A stretch of 64,000 bases of DNA. It comes from Rufibacter hautae. Lineage in GTDB: Bacteria > Bacteroidota > Bacteroidia > Cytophagales > Hymenobacteraceae. Made by a program: the position numbers and the translations under genes. The stretch lies in assembly GCF_008271695.1 (NCBI RefSeq), contig NZ_VKKY01000003.1:1426001-1490000 (forward strand), in the 5' to 3' direction. The notes beneath the pieces are model-generated. The model was not told the DNA's origin, ran no database searches, and saw only the letters and a program-made list of their open reading frames with translations. Numbering within the stretch: the first letter of the stretch is position 1; the number at the start of each line of letters is the position of its first letter. Shown here piece by piece: positions 1-11,425 of this stretch.

Positions 1-631
1 CGATCGTCTGTGGTTTGTCTGTCTGAAAATATTCGTTCAGAAGGTTCTCGAACCTCTCCAGAGCTCCCTTGTGGACATTGTCGCGGGTGATGAACTGGCG
101 GTCGTAGAAGCGGACGCAGTAGTTCAGCAGGAGCTCGATGTTGGAGGCGATGAGCCGTTTGCTGTGCTTGTCAACGGCATGCTCCAATTCATACTCGATT
201 TTCGAAAAACAGTCCAAAACGATTTTCCGCTCCCGCTCCGAGAGGTGAAGCGCCTCATTGGACTGGTAGCCGAAGAAGGAGTAATCCTGTATGTGGCGTC
301 CCAGGTCGGTACCGTGTATCAGGTCAGGGTGAAAAACAAGGGCATACCCTTTCGGCTGGTAGACCTCCCCGCTGCTGTCAACCGTGACCACCTGTCCAGG
401 ACCTATGAACACCAGCGTCCCTTCCTGGTAGTCGTAGGTAGCCCGGCCATACCGCAAATCCCCGCATACCACCTCTTTCAGGAAGATGGTGTAGAAACCG
501 AAGAACATGTTGGAGGCTGCCCTGGGGCTTGCCTTGGATAAATCCACCACACTCACCAGCGGGTGCAGTGTCCCGTGGTTGTTAAAGGCGTTGTAATCGC
601 CTACCGTCTCGAATCTTCTCAGGTTATCCAT
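1..631 (-). CDS. AraC-family transcriptional regulator (3' end outside window)
   Basis: Translating the minus strand from the ATG at 631-629 gives 210 uninterrupted codons (begins MDNLRRFETVGDYNAFNN) running off the left edge. The visible part resembles the N-terminal sensor region of Bacteroidota AraC-type regulators: a cupin-like beta-rich section with YDYQEGTLVFIGPGQV, then a helical stretch (LIASNIELLLNYCVRFYDRQF) that in this family precedes the DNA-binding domain. The HTH itself would lie outside the window, so the assignment rests on the N-terminal half. It is divergent from the aldo/keto reductase at 807 across about 175 bp containing repeated GGTAT/ATACC arms, so it probably controls the redox cluster to its right (inference). 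Confidence 0.75.
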   Translation of the reverse strand, partial: MDNLRRFETVGDYNAFNNHGTLHPLVSVVDLSKASPRAASNMFFGFYTIFLKEVVCGDLRYGRATYDYQEGTLVFIGPGQVVTVDSSGEVYQPKGYALVFHPDLIHGTDLGRHIQDYSFFGYQSNEALHLSERERKIVLDCFSKIEYELEHAVDKHSKRLIASNIELLLNYCVRFYDRQFITRDNVHKGALERFENLLNEYFQTDKPQTI

Positions 632-711
632 AATCTCATTTGGTTTAAGCCATTCAAAAATAACGTTTTACCCGCCTCTAACCTGAAGGCCCTGCCCCGA
701 TCAGTAATAAT

Positions 712-767
712 GGTATGGATACCCGTAATCTGTATAACACCAAGGTATATACGGCCCCATACCTTTG
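712..767 (+). promoter_or_regulatory. Promoter -7 box and GGTAT/ATACC arms for the redox cluster
   Basis: TACCTTTG at 760-767 fits the Bacteroidota -7 consensus TAnnTTTG and lies 40 nt before the ATG at 807. Just upstream are GGTAT-GG-ATACC (712-723) and a GGTAT/ATACC pair at 744-748 and 759-763 that overlaps the -7 box. Such repeated arms between a divergent AraC-type gene and its target are candidate operator half sites; this role is inferred. Confidence 0.45.
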
Positions 768-779
768 CCGTAGTAATAA

Positions 780-2662
<1,883 letters not shown>

Positions 2663-2823
2663 GCCGTAGCAAGTGCAATAATGTATAAAAGAGCTGGTAA
2701 AGAGGAAATCGTTCTACTTACCGTTCACCCGGGTTCTTAGATAGGAAAGCTAACCTCCTTAATATAACCCACCCCTGAAAGAAGCAGGGCAAAACCAACT
2801 TCTCTCACCACTCAAATTCAACC

Positions 2824-4005
2824 ATGGAGAATACGACAAGCAACAACTCGAAAAGCGGAATGAAACGCCGCGACCTACTTAAGACCGGTTTGCTGCTGGC
2901 CGGAGCGGCTATGCTGCCCAGCGCTTGCACCACGCTGGCGGCAAGTTCAACCAGCGGCAACGCATTGCCCTCCAACCAGAAAGCCTCCACTGTCAAGGGC
3001 CGCCGGAAACTGGGCAAACTGGAAGTGTCCAGCGTAGGACTGGGGGTGCAGAATATGAGCCGCAAGTATACCACGGAGGTTCCTTCCCGGACCGAGATGC
3101 ACCACATCATCCGGACTGCTTTCGACCAGGGGGTCACCTTTTACGATGCCGCCGAGGCCTATGGGCCGCATGAGGTGGAACGGATCCTGGGCGAGGGCGT
3201 CGCCCCCTTCCGGGATAAAGTGGTCATCACCTCGAAGTTCGGCTGGAACATCGACCAGGAGACGGGAGCACGGCGACCCGGCTTGAACAGCCGTCCGGAC
3301 CATGTCAGGAAAGTGGTGGAAGGGATGCTGAAACGCCTTCGCACCGACCGTATCGACCTGCTGTACCAGCACAGGGTAGACCCGGCGGTTCCGATCGAGG
3401 ATGTTGCCGGTTTGATGAAAGACCTTATCACAGAGGGAAAGGTGCTGCACTACGGTCTTTCCGAACCGGGCCTACAGACCGTGAGGCGGGCCCACGCCGT
3501 CCATCCCGTCACGGCTATCCAGAACGAATACTCGCTCATCTGGCGCGGGCCGGAAAAAGAGGTCATTCCCCTCTGCGAGGAGCTGGGCATCGGTTTCGTG
3601 CCGTGGAGCCCATTGGGTGTGCAGTTCCTGACCGGCTGGATTGACGCCAACACCCGTTTCGCCCCGGGCGACATCCGAGCCGTAGAGTCCCGGTTCTCTC
3701 CGGAGAATCTACCGAACAACCTGAAGCTGGTGGATTTGGTGAAGAAGTGGGCTGCCCAGAAAGAAGCCACCCCTGCCCAAATATCACTGGCTTGGCTGAT
3801 GGCGCAGAAACCCTGGATCGTGCCTATTCCTGGGACCACCCAGATGGCGCACATGCTGGAAAACAACGGAGCCGATCACGTGCGGTTTTCCGCGGAGGAA
3901 GTACGTCAATTCACTGCCGAATTAGCCCAGGTTGAAATCAAGGGAGAGCGCCTGCCGCAGATGGTACTCCAGTTTTCCGGGGTCGAGGCAGCGCCGAAGA
4001 AATAA
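2824..4005 (+). CDS. Tat-exported aldo/keto reductase
   Basis: A 393-residue protein: a twin-arginine leader (KRRDLLKTGLLLAGAAML, RR at 15-16) and then an AKR barrel from about residue 60. Tetrad residues are D108 and Y113 (FYDAAEAYG), K138 (ITSKFGW) and H183 (YQHRVDPAVP); cofactor segment IPGTTQMAHMLEN. A Tat leader on an AKR implies folding with its nicotinamide cofactor before export. A cysteine after the leader (LPSAC, C35) could be a lipid anchor, though the lipobox is poor. It is a paralogue of the preceding cytoplasmic enzyme and begins about 160 nt after it. Confidence 0.9.
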   Translation: MENTTSNNSKSGMKRRDLLKTGLLLAGAAMLPSACTTLAASSTSGNALPSNQKASTVKGRRKLGKLEVSSVGLGVQNMSRKYTTEVPSRTEMHHIIRTAFDQGVTFYDAAEAYGPHEVERILGEGVAPFRDKVVITSKFGWNIDQETGARRPGLNSRPDHVRKVVEGMLKRLRTDRIDLLYQHRVDPAVPIEDVAGLMKDLITEGKVLHYGLSEPGLQTVRRAHAVHPVTAIQNEYSLIWRGPEKEVIPLCEELGIGFVPWSPLGVQFLTGWIDANTRFAPGDIRAVESRFSPENLPNNLKLVDLVKKWAAQKEATPAQISLAWLMAQKPWIVPIPGTTQMAHMLENNGADHVRFSAEEVRQFTAELAQVEIKGERLPQMVLQFSGVEAAPKK

Positions 4006-4146
4006 GGTGGGGGCTTTGCCTGACCTGACCGGCCAGAAACCGAAAGGTTGCCAGGCAGGTAGGGGTTACTGCTGAAAGTAGCAAGAGGCAAAACTACCGC
4101 CGTTATTGACAGGATGTTACATCAGGAAATCTAAAGAAGAAAAACC

Positions 4147-4599
4147 ATGAGACTAGTATGGTCTGCAATATTATTGATTGTCGGTTTAACCACGCAAGCG
4201 GAGGCCCAAAATGCGCCTATTTTCCCGAAAGGCGAAAAGGCGGCCAATGTGCATCATGTGGGGAATGTCTGGCTGAACGAGATAAGCCCGGCCGATAGCA
4301 CCTTTGCTTTCGGCATTTCCGTGGCCACGATGGAGCGCGGCGCGAGGTTGGATTGGCATAAGCATCCGGGTGGCCAAATCCTGCTGATTACCGAAGGAAC
4401 GGGCTATTATCAGGAAAGAGGCAAACCGAAGCAAACCGTCCGGAAAGGCGAGGTCGTTAAATGCCAACCGGGCGTGGAGCATTGGCATGGCGCAACCCCT
4501 ACCACCGGTGTTACCTACCTGGCCACCAGTCCAGCGCTAGACGGGAAAACCATCTGGTTGCAACGGGTATCGGATGCGGAATATTCCAAAACGAACTAG
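4147..4599 (+). CDS. Exported cupin-domain protein
   Basis: A 150-residue secreted protein: signal peptide of about 20 residues ending QAEAQ, then a single cupin fold. Cupin motif 1 is GARLDWHKHPGGQ with metal ligands H71 and H73; the usual third ligand, Glu, is replaced by Q77. Motif 2 contains PGVEHWHG (H112, H114). It closely resembles the cupin at 7858 in this cluster, with the same Gln substitution and the same ERGKP segment. Cupins of this small kind often accompany carboxymuconolactone decarboxylase-like proteins, as here. Enzymatic activity is unknown. Confidence 0.88.
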   Translation: MRLVWSAILLIVGLTTQAEAQNAPIFPKGEKAANVHHVGNVWLNEISPADSTFAFGISVATMERGARLDWHKHPGGQILLITEGTGYYQERGKPKQTVRKGEVVKCQPGVEHWHGATPTTGVTYLATSPALDGKTIWLQRVSDAEYSKTN

Positions 4600-4663
4600 A
4601 AGCTTGTTAGACACCTAGAAAGGTAACGCCACTCCTGACCCTTCACTCAAAAGATATACCTCC

Positions 4664-5131
4664 ATGAAAGTATCCATTCTCGGGCTTTGCCTATTAGGAT
4701 TGACGGTGTTTGTGTCCTGCACCACCCAGAAAAAAGCAGGTTCCCCCGCTGCGGATGCCCCGCATTCGGAGCAGGAAATCATAAACCTCTCCAAACAGAA
4801 ATGGGAATGGATGGCAGACAAGAAAGCCGATACCCTGGCCGCCCTCTTCCATGAAAACGCCATGTTCGTCCATATGGGGGGAAGCTGGGGAAAGCAACAG
4901 GAGGTTAATATCATCAGAAGCGGCGGGATTCATTACAAACATGCCGAAATCCAGGAAACGTCGGTGAAGTTCATCGGTAACACGGCCATCCTTCTGAGTA
5001 AGATCCGGCTATTGGCCGTGGTAGGCGGCAACGAGGTCACCAATCCTTTTATAGTAACGGAGGTGTATGTGAAAGAAGGGAATAAATGGGCCTTAGGCTC
5101 TCTTTCTTTCACCAGGCTGATGGGTAATTGA
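4664..5131 (+). CDS. SnoaL-like/DUF4440 (NTF2 fold) lipoprotein
   Basis: A 155-residue protein with a lipoprotein signal (lipobox VFVSC, C19) and then an NTF2-like alpha+beta domain typical of DUF4440/SnoaL-like proteins: an N-terminal helix (SEQEIINLSKQKWEWMADKK), a LAALFHENAMFVHMGG segment and a terminal curved sheet ending NKWALGSLSFTRL. Members of this fold bind small molecules or act as isomerases/hydrolases, and no specific activity can be assigned. The stop codon lies inside the possible upstream extension of the next gene, so the two are probably translated from one message. Confidence 0.85.
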   Translation: MKVSILGLCLLGLTVFVSCTTQKKAGSPAADAPHSEQEIINLSKQKWEWMADKKADTLAALFHENAMFVHMGGSWGKQQEVNIIRSGGIHYKHAEIQETSVKFIGNTAILLSKIRLLAVVGGNEVTNPFIVTEVYVKEGNKWALGSLSFTRLMGN

Positions 5132-5208
5132 AACCCTATCCTACAGGGTATTCAGCCGGTATAATGGGAATCTCGGCCCCAACTAAAGCAATTAAACCGA
5201 CTACCTCT

Positions 5209-5826
5209 ATGGTACAGCTACTTTTAGTGTTCTTTTTCTTATTCTCCTCTTGCTCTTCCCCCCAAACGGAGGATACTGATGTCAAACCAGCCCCTGGCTT
5301 AAATCCAGAAAAAGTATTGATTGTGTATCTGTCCCGGACAAACAACACCAAGGCCATAGCGGAGATAATTCACAAAAAGGTCGGGGGGACTTTGGTCGCG
5401 TTGGAGTTGGAGAACCCTTATCCCAAAGACTATAGACAGATTGTGGAACAGGTGGCCAATGAAAATGCCACGGGTTTCCTGCCGCCCCTGAAAACAAGGA
5501 TCACCGGTATCCAAAACTATGACGTGGTGTTTATCGGCTTCCCTACCTGGGGCATGCAACTGCCCCCGCCCATGAAAAGTTTTCTGAGGCAATATGACCT
5601 GAGCGGGAAAACCATCGTGCCTTTCAACACCAATGCGGGCTATGGGGTAGGGAGTACTTTCGAGACCGTGAAAGCCTTGGCGCCCAACAGCAAGATACTG
5701 GAAGGCTTCACGACCAAAGGCGGTGTGGAAAGAGACGGTGTTCTGTTTGTGATGGAGGGGGAAAAGGAAAAGCAGGCCCAGGAGGAAATAACGAAGTGGC
5801 TGAGGAAAATCAATCTGGCTAAATAG
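5209..5826 (+). CDS. Flavodoxin-family lipoprotein
   Basis: Flavodoxin fold with an FMN-phosphate loop (VLIVYLSRTNNTKAIAEII, SRTNNT at about 42-47) and FIGFPTWGMQLPPP and PFNTNAGYGVGS blocks expected around the isoalloxazine ring. The frame is open from a TTG at 5128 with another ATG at 5164; the ATG at 5209 directly precedes a lipoprotein signal (MVQLLLVFFFLFSSC, C15) and gives 205 residues, so it is preferred. A membrane-anchored extracytoplasmic flavodoxin next to exported reductases suggests an electron carrier on the periplasmic face (inference). Confidence 0.85.
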   Translation: MVQLLLVFFFLFSSCSSPQTEDTDVKPAPGLNPEKVLIVYLSRTNNTKAIAEIIHKKVGGTLVALELENPYPKDYRQIVEQVANENATGFLPPLKTRITGIQNYDVVFIGFPTWGMQLPPPMKSFLRQYDLSGKTIVPFNTNAGYGVGSTFETVKALAPNSKILEGFTTKGGVERDGVLFVMEGEKEKQAQEEITKWLRKINLAK

Positions 5827-5875
5827 GAGGGTCTATACCCGGATATTTGGCAAATAATACATTTCCCTAAAAGCA

Positions 5876-6994
5876 ATGCATCGATTTAACATAATACCCG
5901 AAAATCTTAAGGCTGTTTTCTTCTTGTTTATAGCATCGTCTCTTTTTTCGGCTTGTGCCATAATTAAAGGTACAAGCCCCAGAGCGATAGTGATCCAGGA
6001 ACAAGGCAGTTTCGCGGTCGGTGGCACCGTGGTCACGAATCCCGGCACTTTCGATCCTATCAAACACGGTTCCTACAACCCGGTAAACCAACCCTCCGAG
6101 GGGCAGACGCTGCACGGAGACCATGCCTATGTCTTTTACCAGGTACCGGTAAAGGCCCGCAGGCTACCCCTGGTGTTCTGGCATGGCCACGGGCAGTCGG
6201 CGAAGACCTGGGAGACCACCCCTGATGGGCGCGAGGGATACCAGAACATCTTCCTGCGCCGCCGCTTTCCGGTTTACCTGATGGACCAGCCCCGACGGGG
6301 TAGGGCGGCGCGGAGCACAAAGCCCGTCAACATCACGGCTGCCGCCGATGAGCAGCTCTGGTTCGGTATCTTCCGCCTCGGCACCTACCCGGACTTCTAC
6401 CCGGGGGTGCAGTTTCCCAAAGCCCCGGAGGCCCTGGACCAATTCTTCCGCCAGGGGGTGCCCAATGCAGGACCCTACGATGCCCAGGTGAACATTGATG
6501 CCGTCTCTTCCCTGCTTGACAAAGTAGGACCGGGTATTTTGGTCACCCACTCACAGAGCGGCGGCCCGGGGTGGCGCACGGCCATGAAAAACGACAAGGT
6601 AAAGGCAGTCGTCGCTTTCGAGCCGGGCGGTGATTTTCCGTTCCCCGAGGGCGAAACCCCGGAAGGCATAAAGCTCGCCGGGCGTACAGTCACCCCGCCG
6701 GCCATCCCAATGGCGGACTTCATGAAGCTCACCAAAATCCCTATCATCATCTACTACGGTGACAACATTCCGGAGCAGCCTTCCGAAAACCCGGGCAAGG
6801 AGCAATGGCGGGCGTTCCTTGCCATGGCAAAGCAGTTCCGGGATGCGGTGAACCGCCACGGCGGGGACGTGACCCTGGTGCACCTGCCTGAGATAGGGAT
6901 CAAAGGCAACACCCACTTCCCCATGTCGGACCTGAACAACGTTCAGATCGCTGACCACCTGTCAAAGTACCTTGAAGAGAAGGGCCTGGACTAA
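5876..6994 (+). CDS. Exported alpha/beta hydrolase (lipoprotein)
   Basis: A 372-residue protein with an N-terminal hydrophobic segment ending FSACA, suggesting a lipoprotein. The alpha/beta hydrolase core shows an oxyanion strand LVFWHGHGQS, a YLMDQPRRGRAARS loop and the nucleophile elbow VTHSQSGG (probable nucleophile S226; the usual first Gly of GxSxG is replaced). The likely acid and His are near the C-terminus (KGNTHFPMSDLNN). Substrate unknown. It sits between the flavodoxin and the carboxymuconolactone decarboxylase, all in one direction. Confidence 0.86.
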   Translation: MHRFNIIPENLKAVFFLFIASSLFSACAIIKGTSPRAIVIQEQGSFAVGGTVVTNPGTFDPIKHGSYNPVNQPSEGQTLHGDHAYVFYQVPVKARRLPLVFWHGHGQSAKTWETTPDGREGYQNIFLRRRFPVYLMDQPRRGRAARSTKPVNITAAADEQLWFGIFRLGTYPDFYPGVQFPKAPEALDQFFRQGVPNAGPYDAQVNIDAVSSLLDKVGPGILVTHSQSGGPGWRTAMKNDKVKAVVAFEPGGDFPFPEGETPEGIKLAGRTVTPPAIPMADFMKLTKIPIIIYYGDNIPEQPSENPGKEQWRAFLAMAKQFRDAVNRHGGDVTLVHLPEIGIKGNTHFPMSDLNNVQIADHLSKYLEEKGLD

Positions 6995-7051
6995 TCTGGA
7001 AACTGTACCCAATCAGTGAGAATGACCCATATTTCCTAGAATGGCACCCCT

Positions 7052-7792
7052 ATGAAGAAACTGCGATTTTATTTCCTGCCTTTTTACGCAGCCCTTGTAT
7101 TTTGCCTTCCAGTTAGCCTGTATGCGCAGAGCAGACCCCAGGGAACTGAGACTTTGGATGCCAGGCAGCGGCATATCGTTACCATATCCTCCTTCACGGC
7201 GAAAGGGGATTTGGCACGCCTGGGTACAGCGTTAAATGCCGGGCTGGACGCCGGGCTGACCATCAACGAGACCAAGGAGGTACTGATTCACCTGTATGCC
7301 TACTGCGGCTTCCCCAGGAGCCTTCAGGGGATAAACACGCTCATGGCGGTGCTGGAGAAGAGAAAGGCGGAAGGGACAATAGACAAGGTGGGAAGGGAAG
7401 CCACGCTAGCGGTCATTGGGGAAAATAGATACGAGAAAGGGAAAAAGGTACTGGAGGCGCTCACCGGGCAACCGGAGAAGGAGCCTAAAACCGGGTACGC
7501 GGCCTTCAGCCCGGAGATAGAGGTGTTTCTGAAAGAGCATCTGTTCGCTGACCTTTTCGGCCGGGGCATCCTGAGTTACCAGGACCGGGAGATCGCCACC
7601 ATCTCCGCCCTGATCAACCTAGGGGGAGTGGAGCCGATGATGCGGTCCCATATGGCCATAGCGCTGAACCTAGACATCACTGAATCCCAGCTGAGGCACC
7701 TGCTTTCCCTCGTGGAGTCGAACGTCGGGAAAAAGGAGGCCGAGTCCGGCAGGCAGGTGCTTGCCGCCTTACTGGCTTCAAGGAAGAAATAA
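7052..7792 (+). CDS. Exported carboxymuconolactone decarboxylase-family protein
   Basis: A 246-residue protein with a signal peptide (cleavage after SLYAQ) and two CMD/AhpD-like helical repeats, one around residues 35-110 (HIVTISSFTAKGDL, LIHLYAYCGFPRS) and one around 150-225 (DREIATISALINLGGVEPM). The family includes decarboxylases and AhpD-like peroxidase partners; only one obvious cysteine (in YAYCGF) is present, so a CxxC AhpD disulfide chemistry is not supported. It is followed after about 65 nt by a cupin gene, a frequent pairing. Confidence 0.88.
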   Translation: MKKLRFYFLPFYAALVFCLPVSLYAQSRPQGTETLDARQRHIVTISSFTAKGDLARLGTALNAGLDAGLTINETKEVLIHLYAYCGFPRSLQGINTLMAVLEKRKAEGTIDKVGREATLAVIGENRYEKGKKVLEALTGQPEKEPKTGYAAFSPEIEVFLKEHLFADLFGRGILSYQDREIATISALINLGGVEPMMRSHMAIALNLDITESQLRHLLSLVESNVGKKEAESGRQVLAALLASRKK

Positions 7793-7857
7793 GGGAAAGA
7801 TAGGAGAGTTACTCCCCAACAGTTCTTTTATCCCCAACAAACCAAAATCTATCCGAT

Positions 7858-8349
7858 ATGAAAAATACTGTCAAAAGACTGGCTATCCTGTTCGCGGTGT
7901 TCGGCATGCACGCCCTAGAGGCCGAAGCGCAAAACGCAAAGGAAGCGACCCAAGCCCCGGGTGCCCTTTACGCCAAGGGTGTACGGGCCCCAGCCGCCAA
8001 CTTCACCGGTACCGTCTGGGTGAACATGCTGGTGACCTCCCAGGACAAGCTGGACAGCGGGATTGGGAGCGTCACGTTTGAGGCTGGGGCGAGGACGAAT
8101 TGGCACAGGCATCCAGGTGGGCAGGTGCTGCTGGTTACCGAAGGCAAGGGCCGCTACCAGGAAAGGGGTAAGCCGCCGAGGGTGATACAAAAGGGTGATG
8201 TGGTGAAATGCCCCCCTGGGGTAGACCATTGGCACGGTGCCTCGCCTGATACTGGGCTTACCCATATTGCCATCTCCACCAATGCAGAGAAAGGGGGGGC
8301 GGTATGGTTGGAAAGGGTCTCCGATGAGCAATTCAACAGCTTCAAATAA
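7858..8349 (+). CDS. Exported cupin-domain protein (second copy)
   Basis: A 163-residue paralogue of the cupin at 4147: signal peptide ending EAEAQ, then NWHRHPGGQ (H83, H85, with Q89 at the usual Glu position), TEGKGRYQERGKP and PGVDHWHG (H124, H126). Shared blocks between the two copies are strikingly similar, indicating duplication within the cluster. It follows the carboxymuconolactone decarboxylase-like gene with a short gap, so they are probably cotranscribed. Function beyond metal-binding cupin is not assignable. Confidence 0.88.
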   Translation: MKNTVKRLAILFAVFGMHALEAEAQNAKEATQAPGALYAKGVRAPAANFTGTVWVNMLVTSQDKLDSGIGSVTFEAGARTNWHRHPGGQVLLVTEGKGRYQERGKPPRVIQKGDVVKCPPGVDHWHGASPDTGLTHIAISTNAEKGGAVWLERVSDEQFNSFK

Positions 8350-8533
8350 GGTCTTTAGCACTGGAAAGCTGCCCTAGGTCTGAAATCACTGTTTTAATGG
8401 AGTCCAGTTATATACCCTCAACTTTAGTGAGGAATTGATCATAAAAGTTTACATTGACCAACATGTGCCTTCATGATTTCATCATCAGCTTGGCAGCAAA
8501 CAATCAATAGGTTACCAAAAATAAACTTCAGAA

Positions 8534-10795
8534 ATGACACATCAAAAAACCTCCATGAGCAGGCGAACATTCCTGAAAACCTCGGCCCTCGCCGGAGGCG
8601 GACTGATGATAAGTTTCACCTGGCTGTCGGCCTTCAGCCCCGCCGAGGCGAAAAGCGATCCTGCCCTTCCGGGAAACTGGGTGGAGATCAACGGGTACAT
8701 CAAAATCACCCCCGACGGCACCATCAAGATCCTGAACCCCAACCCGGAGTTCGGGCAGAACGTGATGACCTCCCTACCCATGATCATAGCCGAGGAGCTG
8801 GACGCGGACTGGCAAAGGGTAGTGGTGGAGATGGGACCGCACGACAGCGTGAAACTGGGGCCGCAGTTCACCGGCGGAAGCAACTCGGTGCGGATGTACT
8901 GGAAACCCCTGCGCGAGGCCGGGGCGGCGGCGCGCCAGATGCTGCGGGAGGCCGCAGCCCAGACCTGGGGGGTGCCTTTAGAGGAAGTGACTACCACGTC
9001 CGGCGTGCTTTACCATGTGAAAAGCGGCAAATCAGGTGCCTACGGCAGCTTTGCGTCTAAGGCCTCCGGCATTCCCCTCCCCAAAGAAGTGAAGCTGAAA
9101 GAGGCGAAGGACTTCAAGGTGGTGGGAAGCTCAAAGAAAAACGTGGAGGGTCGGAAAATCGTCACCGGCGGGCCCCTTTTCGGGTTGGACTACCAGCAGC
9201 CGGGCATGCTGATCGCCATGATCGAGCATCCGCCCGCCTTCGGGATGAAGCTGAAATCCTTCGATGCATCCGAGGCCCTGAGAATGCCAGGCATCACCGA
9301 TGTCTTCACCCAAAAACTGTATGAGAACGGCTTCGAGCAGGGCGGTTTCGACACCCGGACCTTCAACGACCTGCTGGTGGTGGTGGGCAAGACCACTTGG
9401 GAGGTGATGCAGGCCCGCAAGAAACTGAAAGCCCTGTGGGAACCCGCCGGCGACACCAAGGACACCATGGGCGGAAGGGGCCAAAAAAGGGAAGTCATCG
9501 TTCCCGGGGAGCTGGAAAGCACGGACGCCCAGCTCCGGAAAATGCAGGAATACGCCGCCAAACCCGCCCAACAGCTGAGGAAGGACGGCGACCCCGAGAC
9601 GGCCTTCAAGAATGCGGCCCAGGTCATTGAGCGCACCTACAACGCCCCTTTCCTGGCCCACAACTGCATGGAGCCGATGAACTTCTTCGCCCATGTCACG
9701 GAAGAGAAAGCTTTGCTAGTGGGTCCGCTGCAGGCCCCGGGTTGGACAGAGCCCACCCTTGCCAAGATCCTGAACCTGCCCCCTGACAAGATCGAGATCC
9801 GGATGACCCGCATGGGTGGGGGCTTCGGCCGCCGGGCCTACGGACATTACCTGACAGAGGCGGCCCTGATCTCCAGGAAGGTGAAAGCGCCGGTCAAGCT
9901 GGTCTACACCCGCGAGGACGATATGACCTACGGCATCTACCGGCCCATGTACACGGCCACCTACCGGGCCGCCCTGGACAAAGACAAAAAACTGGTTGCC
10001 TTCCACGTGAAAGGCGGCGGCATCCCCGAGCATCCCATCCACGCCAACCGGTTCCCGGCCGGGGCGGTCGACAATTACCTGGCCGAGGGATGGCAGATCC
10101 CCTCCAATATCACGATTGGGGCTTTCCGGGCACCTCGGTCAAACTTCAACGCGGCCGCCGAGCAATCGTTTTTGGATGAGTTGGCCGAGGCGATGGGCAA
10201 GGACCCGATCGACCTTCGGCTGGAGCTGCTGAAACGGGCCAAAGAGAACCCCGTGGGGAAGAACAACGAGTACGACGCCGACCGCTACGCCGGGATTCTG
10301 AAACTGGTGCAGGAAAAATCGGGGTGGAACAAGGCCGAAAACAAGAAATACAGCCGGGGCGTGGCCGCTTATTTCTGCCATAATTCCTATGCGGCCCATG
10401 TGGTGGATATGGTCATGAAAGACGGTCAGCCCTACGTGGAGCGGGTGTTCAGCGCCATTGACTGCGGGATCGTGATCAACCCCGACGCGGCCACGAACAT
10501 GGTGCAGGGAGCCGTGGTGGATGGGATTGGGAACGCTTTCTACGGGGGGCTCACGCATAAGAACGGGGCCGCGGAACAGACCAACTTCCATAATTACCGG
10601 ATCATCCGGATGCACGAGGCCCCTAAGAAGGTCGAGGTCCATTTCGTACAGAACGACATTGACCCCACCGGTTTGGGCGAGCCGCCCTTCCCGCCCGTTT
10701 TCGGGGCCGTGGCGAACGCCCTGTACAAATCGGTCGGCAAACGCTTCTACCAACAGCCCTTCAGCCCGCAGCTGAATAATTCCAGTATCCTTTGA
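8534..10795 (+). CDS. Molybdopterin-binding subunit of xanthine dehydrogenase family, isoquinoline 1-oxidoreductase beta type
   Basis: A 753-residue Tat substrate (MSRRTFLKTSALAGGG) of the single-chain IorB type. Molybdenum-cofactor motifs are seen: RMGGGFGRR at about 427-434, and GLGEPP near the C-terminus, where E716 is the expected catalytic base of molybdenum hydroxylases. The family hydroxylates aromatic or N-heterocyclic compounds or oxidises aldehydes using water. The Tat leader places it in the periplasm, with electrons leaving through the 2Fe-2S subunit and cytochrome encoded next. The natural substrate is unknown; no cofactor maturation genes are in the window. Confidence 0.93.
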   Translation: MTHQKTSMSRRTFLKTSALAGGGLMISFTWLSAFSPAEAKSDPALPGNWVEINGYIKITPDGTIKILNPNPEFGQNVMTSLPMIIAEELDADWQRVVVEMGPHDSVKLGPQFTGGSNSVRMYWKPLREAGAAARQMLREAAAQTWGVPLEEVTTTSGVLYHVKSGKSGAYGSFASKASGIPLPKEVKLKEAKDFKVVGSSKKNVEGRKIVTGGPLFGLDYQQPGMLIAMIEHPPAFGMKLKSFDASEALRMPGITDVFTQKLYENGFEQGGFDTRTFNDLLVVVGKTTWEVMQARKKLKALWEPAGDTKDTMGGRGQKREVIVPGELESTDAQLRKMQEYAAKPAQQLRKDGDPETAFKNAAQVIERTYNAPFLAHNCMEPMNFFAHVTEEKALLVGPLQAPGWTEPTLAKILNLPPDKIEIRMTRMGGGFGRRAYGHYLTEAALISRKVKAPVKLVYTREDDMTYGIYRPMYTATYRAALDKDKKLVAFHVKGGGIPEHPIHANRFPAGAVDNYLAEGWQIPSNITIGAFRAPRSNFNAAAEQSFLDELAEAMGKDPIDLRLELLKRAKENPVGKNNEYDADRYAGILKLVQEKSGWNKAENKKYSRGVAAYFCHNSYAAHVVDMVMKDGQPYVERVFSAIDCGIVINPDAATNMVQGAVVDGIGNAFYGGLTHKNGAAEQTNFHNYRIIRMHEAPKKVEVHFVQNDIDPTGLGEPPFPPVFGAVANALYKSVGKRFYQQPFSPQLNNSSIL

Positions 10796-10827
10796 TCCAT
10801 TGAATTTCCACCGTTTATACCTTCGCC

Positions 10828-11298
10828 ATGATCAAACTTACCATCAATAAGAAACCTTATCAAGTGGAAGTAGACCCGGATACCCCGTTGCTGTGGGTGC
10901 TCAGGGATGCGCTTGGCCTAGTCGGGACCAAATACGGCTGCGGCGTCGCCCAGTGCGGGGCGTGCGTGGTGCACCTCAACGGGGAGGCGGTGCGTTCCTG
11001 CGTCACGAAGGTGAGCCGGGCTGCCGGGCAGAAGGTGGTCACCATCGAGGGGCTTGCGGCAAAGGCCGACCATCCCGTGCAGAAGGCCTGGCTGGAGCTG
11101 GACGTGGCCCAGTGCGGTTACTGCCAATCGGGGCAGATCATGGCAGCCGCGGTGCTCCTGAAAGAGAACAAGAACCCGACGGACGCCGACATCGACGCGG
11201 CAATGGCAGGCAACATCTGCCGGTGCGGAACCTACCTGCGGATCCGCGAGGCCATCCATCTGGCGGCGGAGATGCAGCGCAAGGGCAGCAATGGCTAA
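10828..11298 (+). CDS. 2Fe-2S subunit of molybdenum hydroxylase, isoquinoline 1-oxidoreductase alpha type
   Basis: A 156-residue electron-transfer subunit with both expected clusters: the plant-ferredoxin-like site C38-x4-C43-x2-C46...C58 ([10 protein letters not shown]) and the helical site C96-x2-C99...C131-x-C133 ([16 protein letters not shown]). It lacks its own signal peptide, consistent with co-export with the Tat-bearing large subunit (known for this family). It starts 32 nt after the large subunit gene, the usual partner order for IorB-like systems being either way round. Confidence 0.95.
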   Translation: MIKLTINKKPYQVEVDPDTPLLWVLRDALGLVGTKYGCGVAQCGACVVHLNGEAVRSCVTKVSRAAGQKVVTIEGLAAKADHPVQKAWLELDVAQCGYCQSGQIMAAAVLLKENKNPTDADIDAAMAGNICRCGTYLRIREAIHLAAEMQRKGSNG

Positions 11299-11425
11299 CA
11301 CCGGCGGGATAGGCTGCCCATAAAGACTCAATACAAGAGCCTTCAGAAACCTATGCCAAGCATCATAGGCGGAAATAGGCCTAGCAGTAGGTCAACACAC
11401 ATCAGCTTCGAAACAGAATCTTTCT

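Noticed and set aside
71-541. 156-codon plus-strand frame at the window start
   Set aside because: It is antisense to the AraC-type gene, whose minus-strand translation is far more protein-like.
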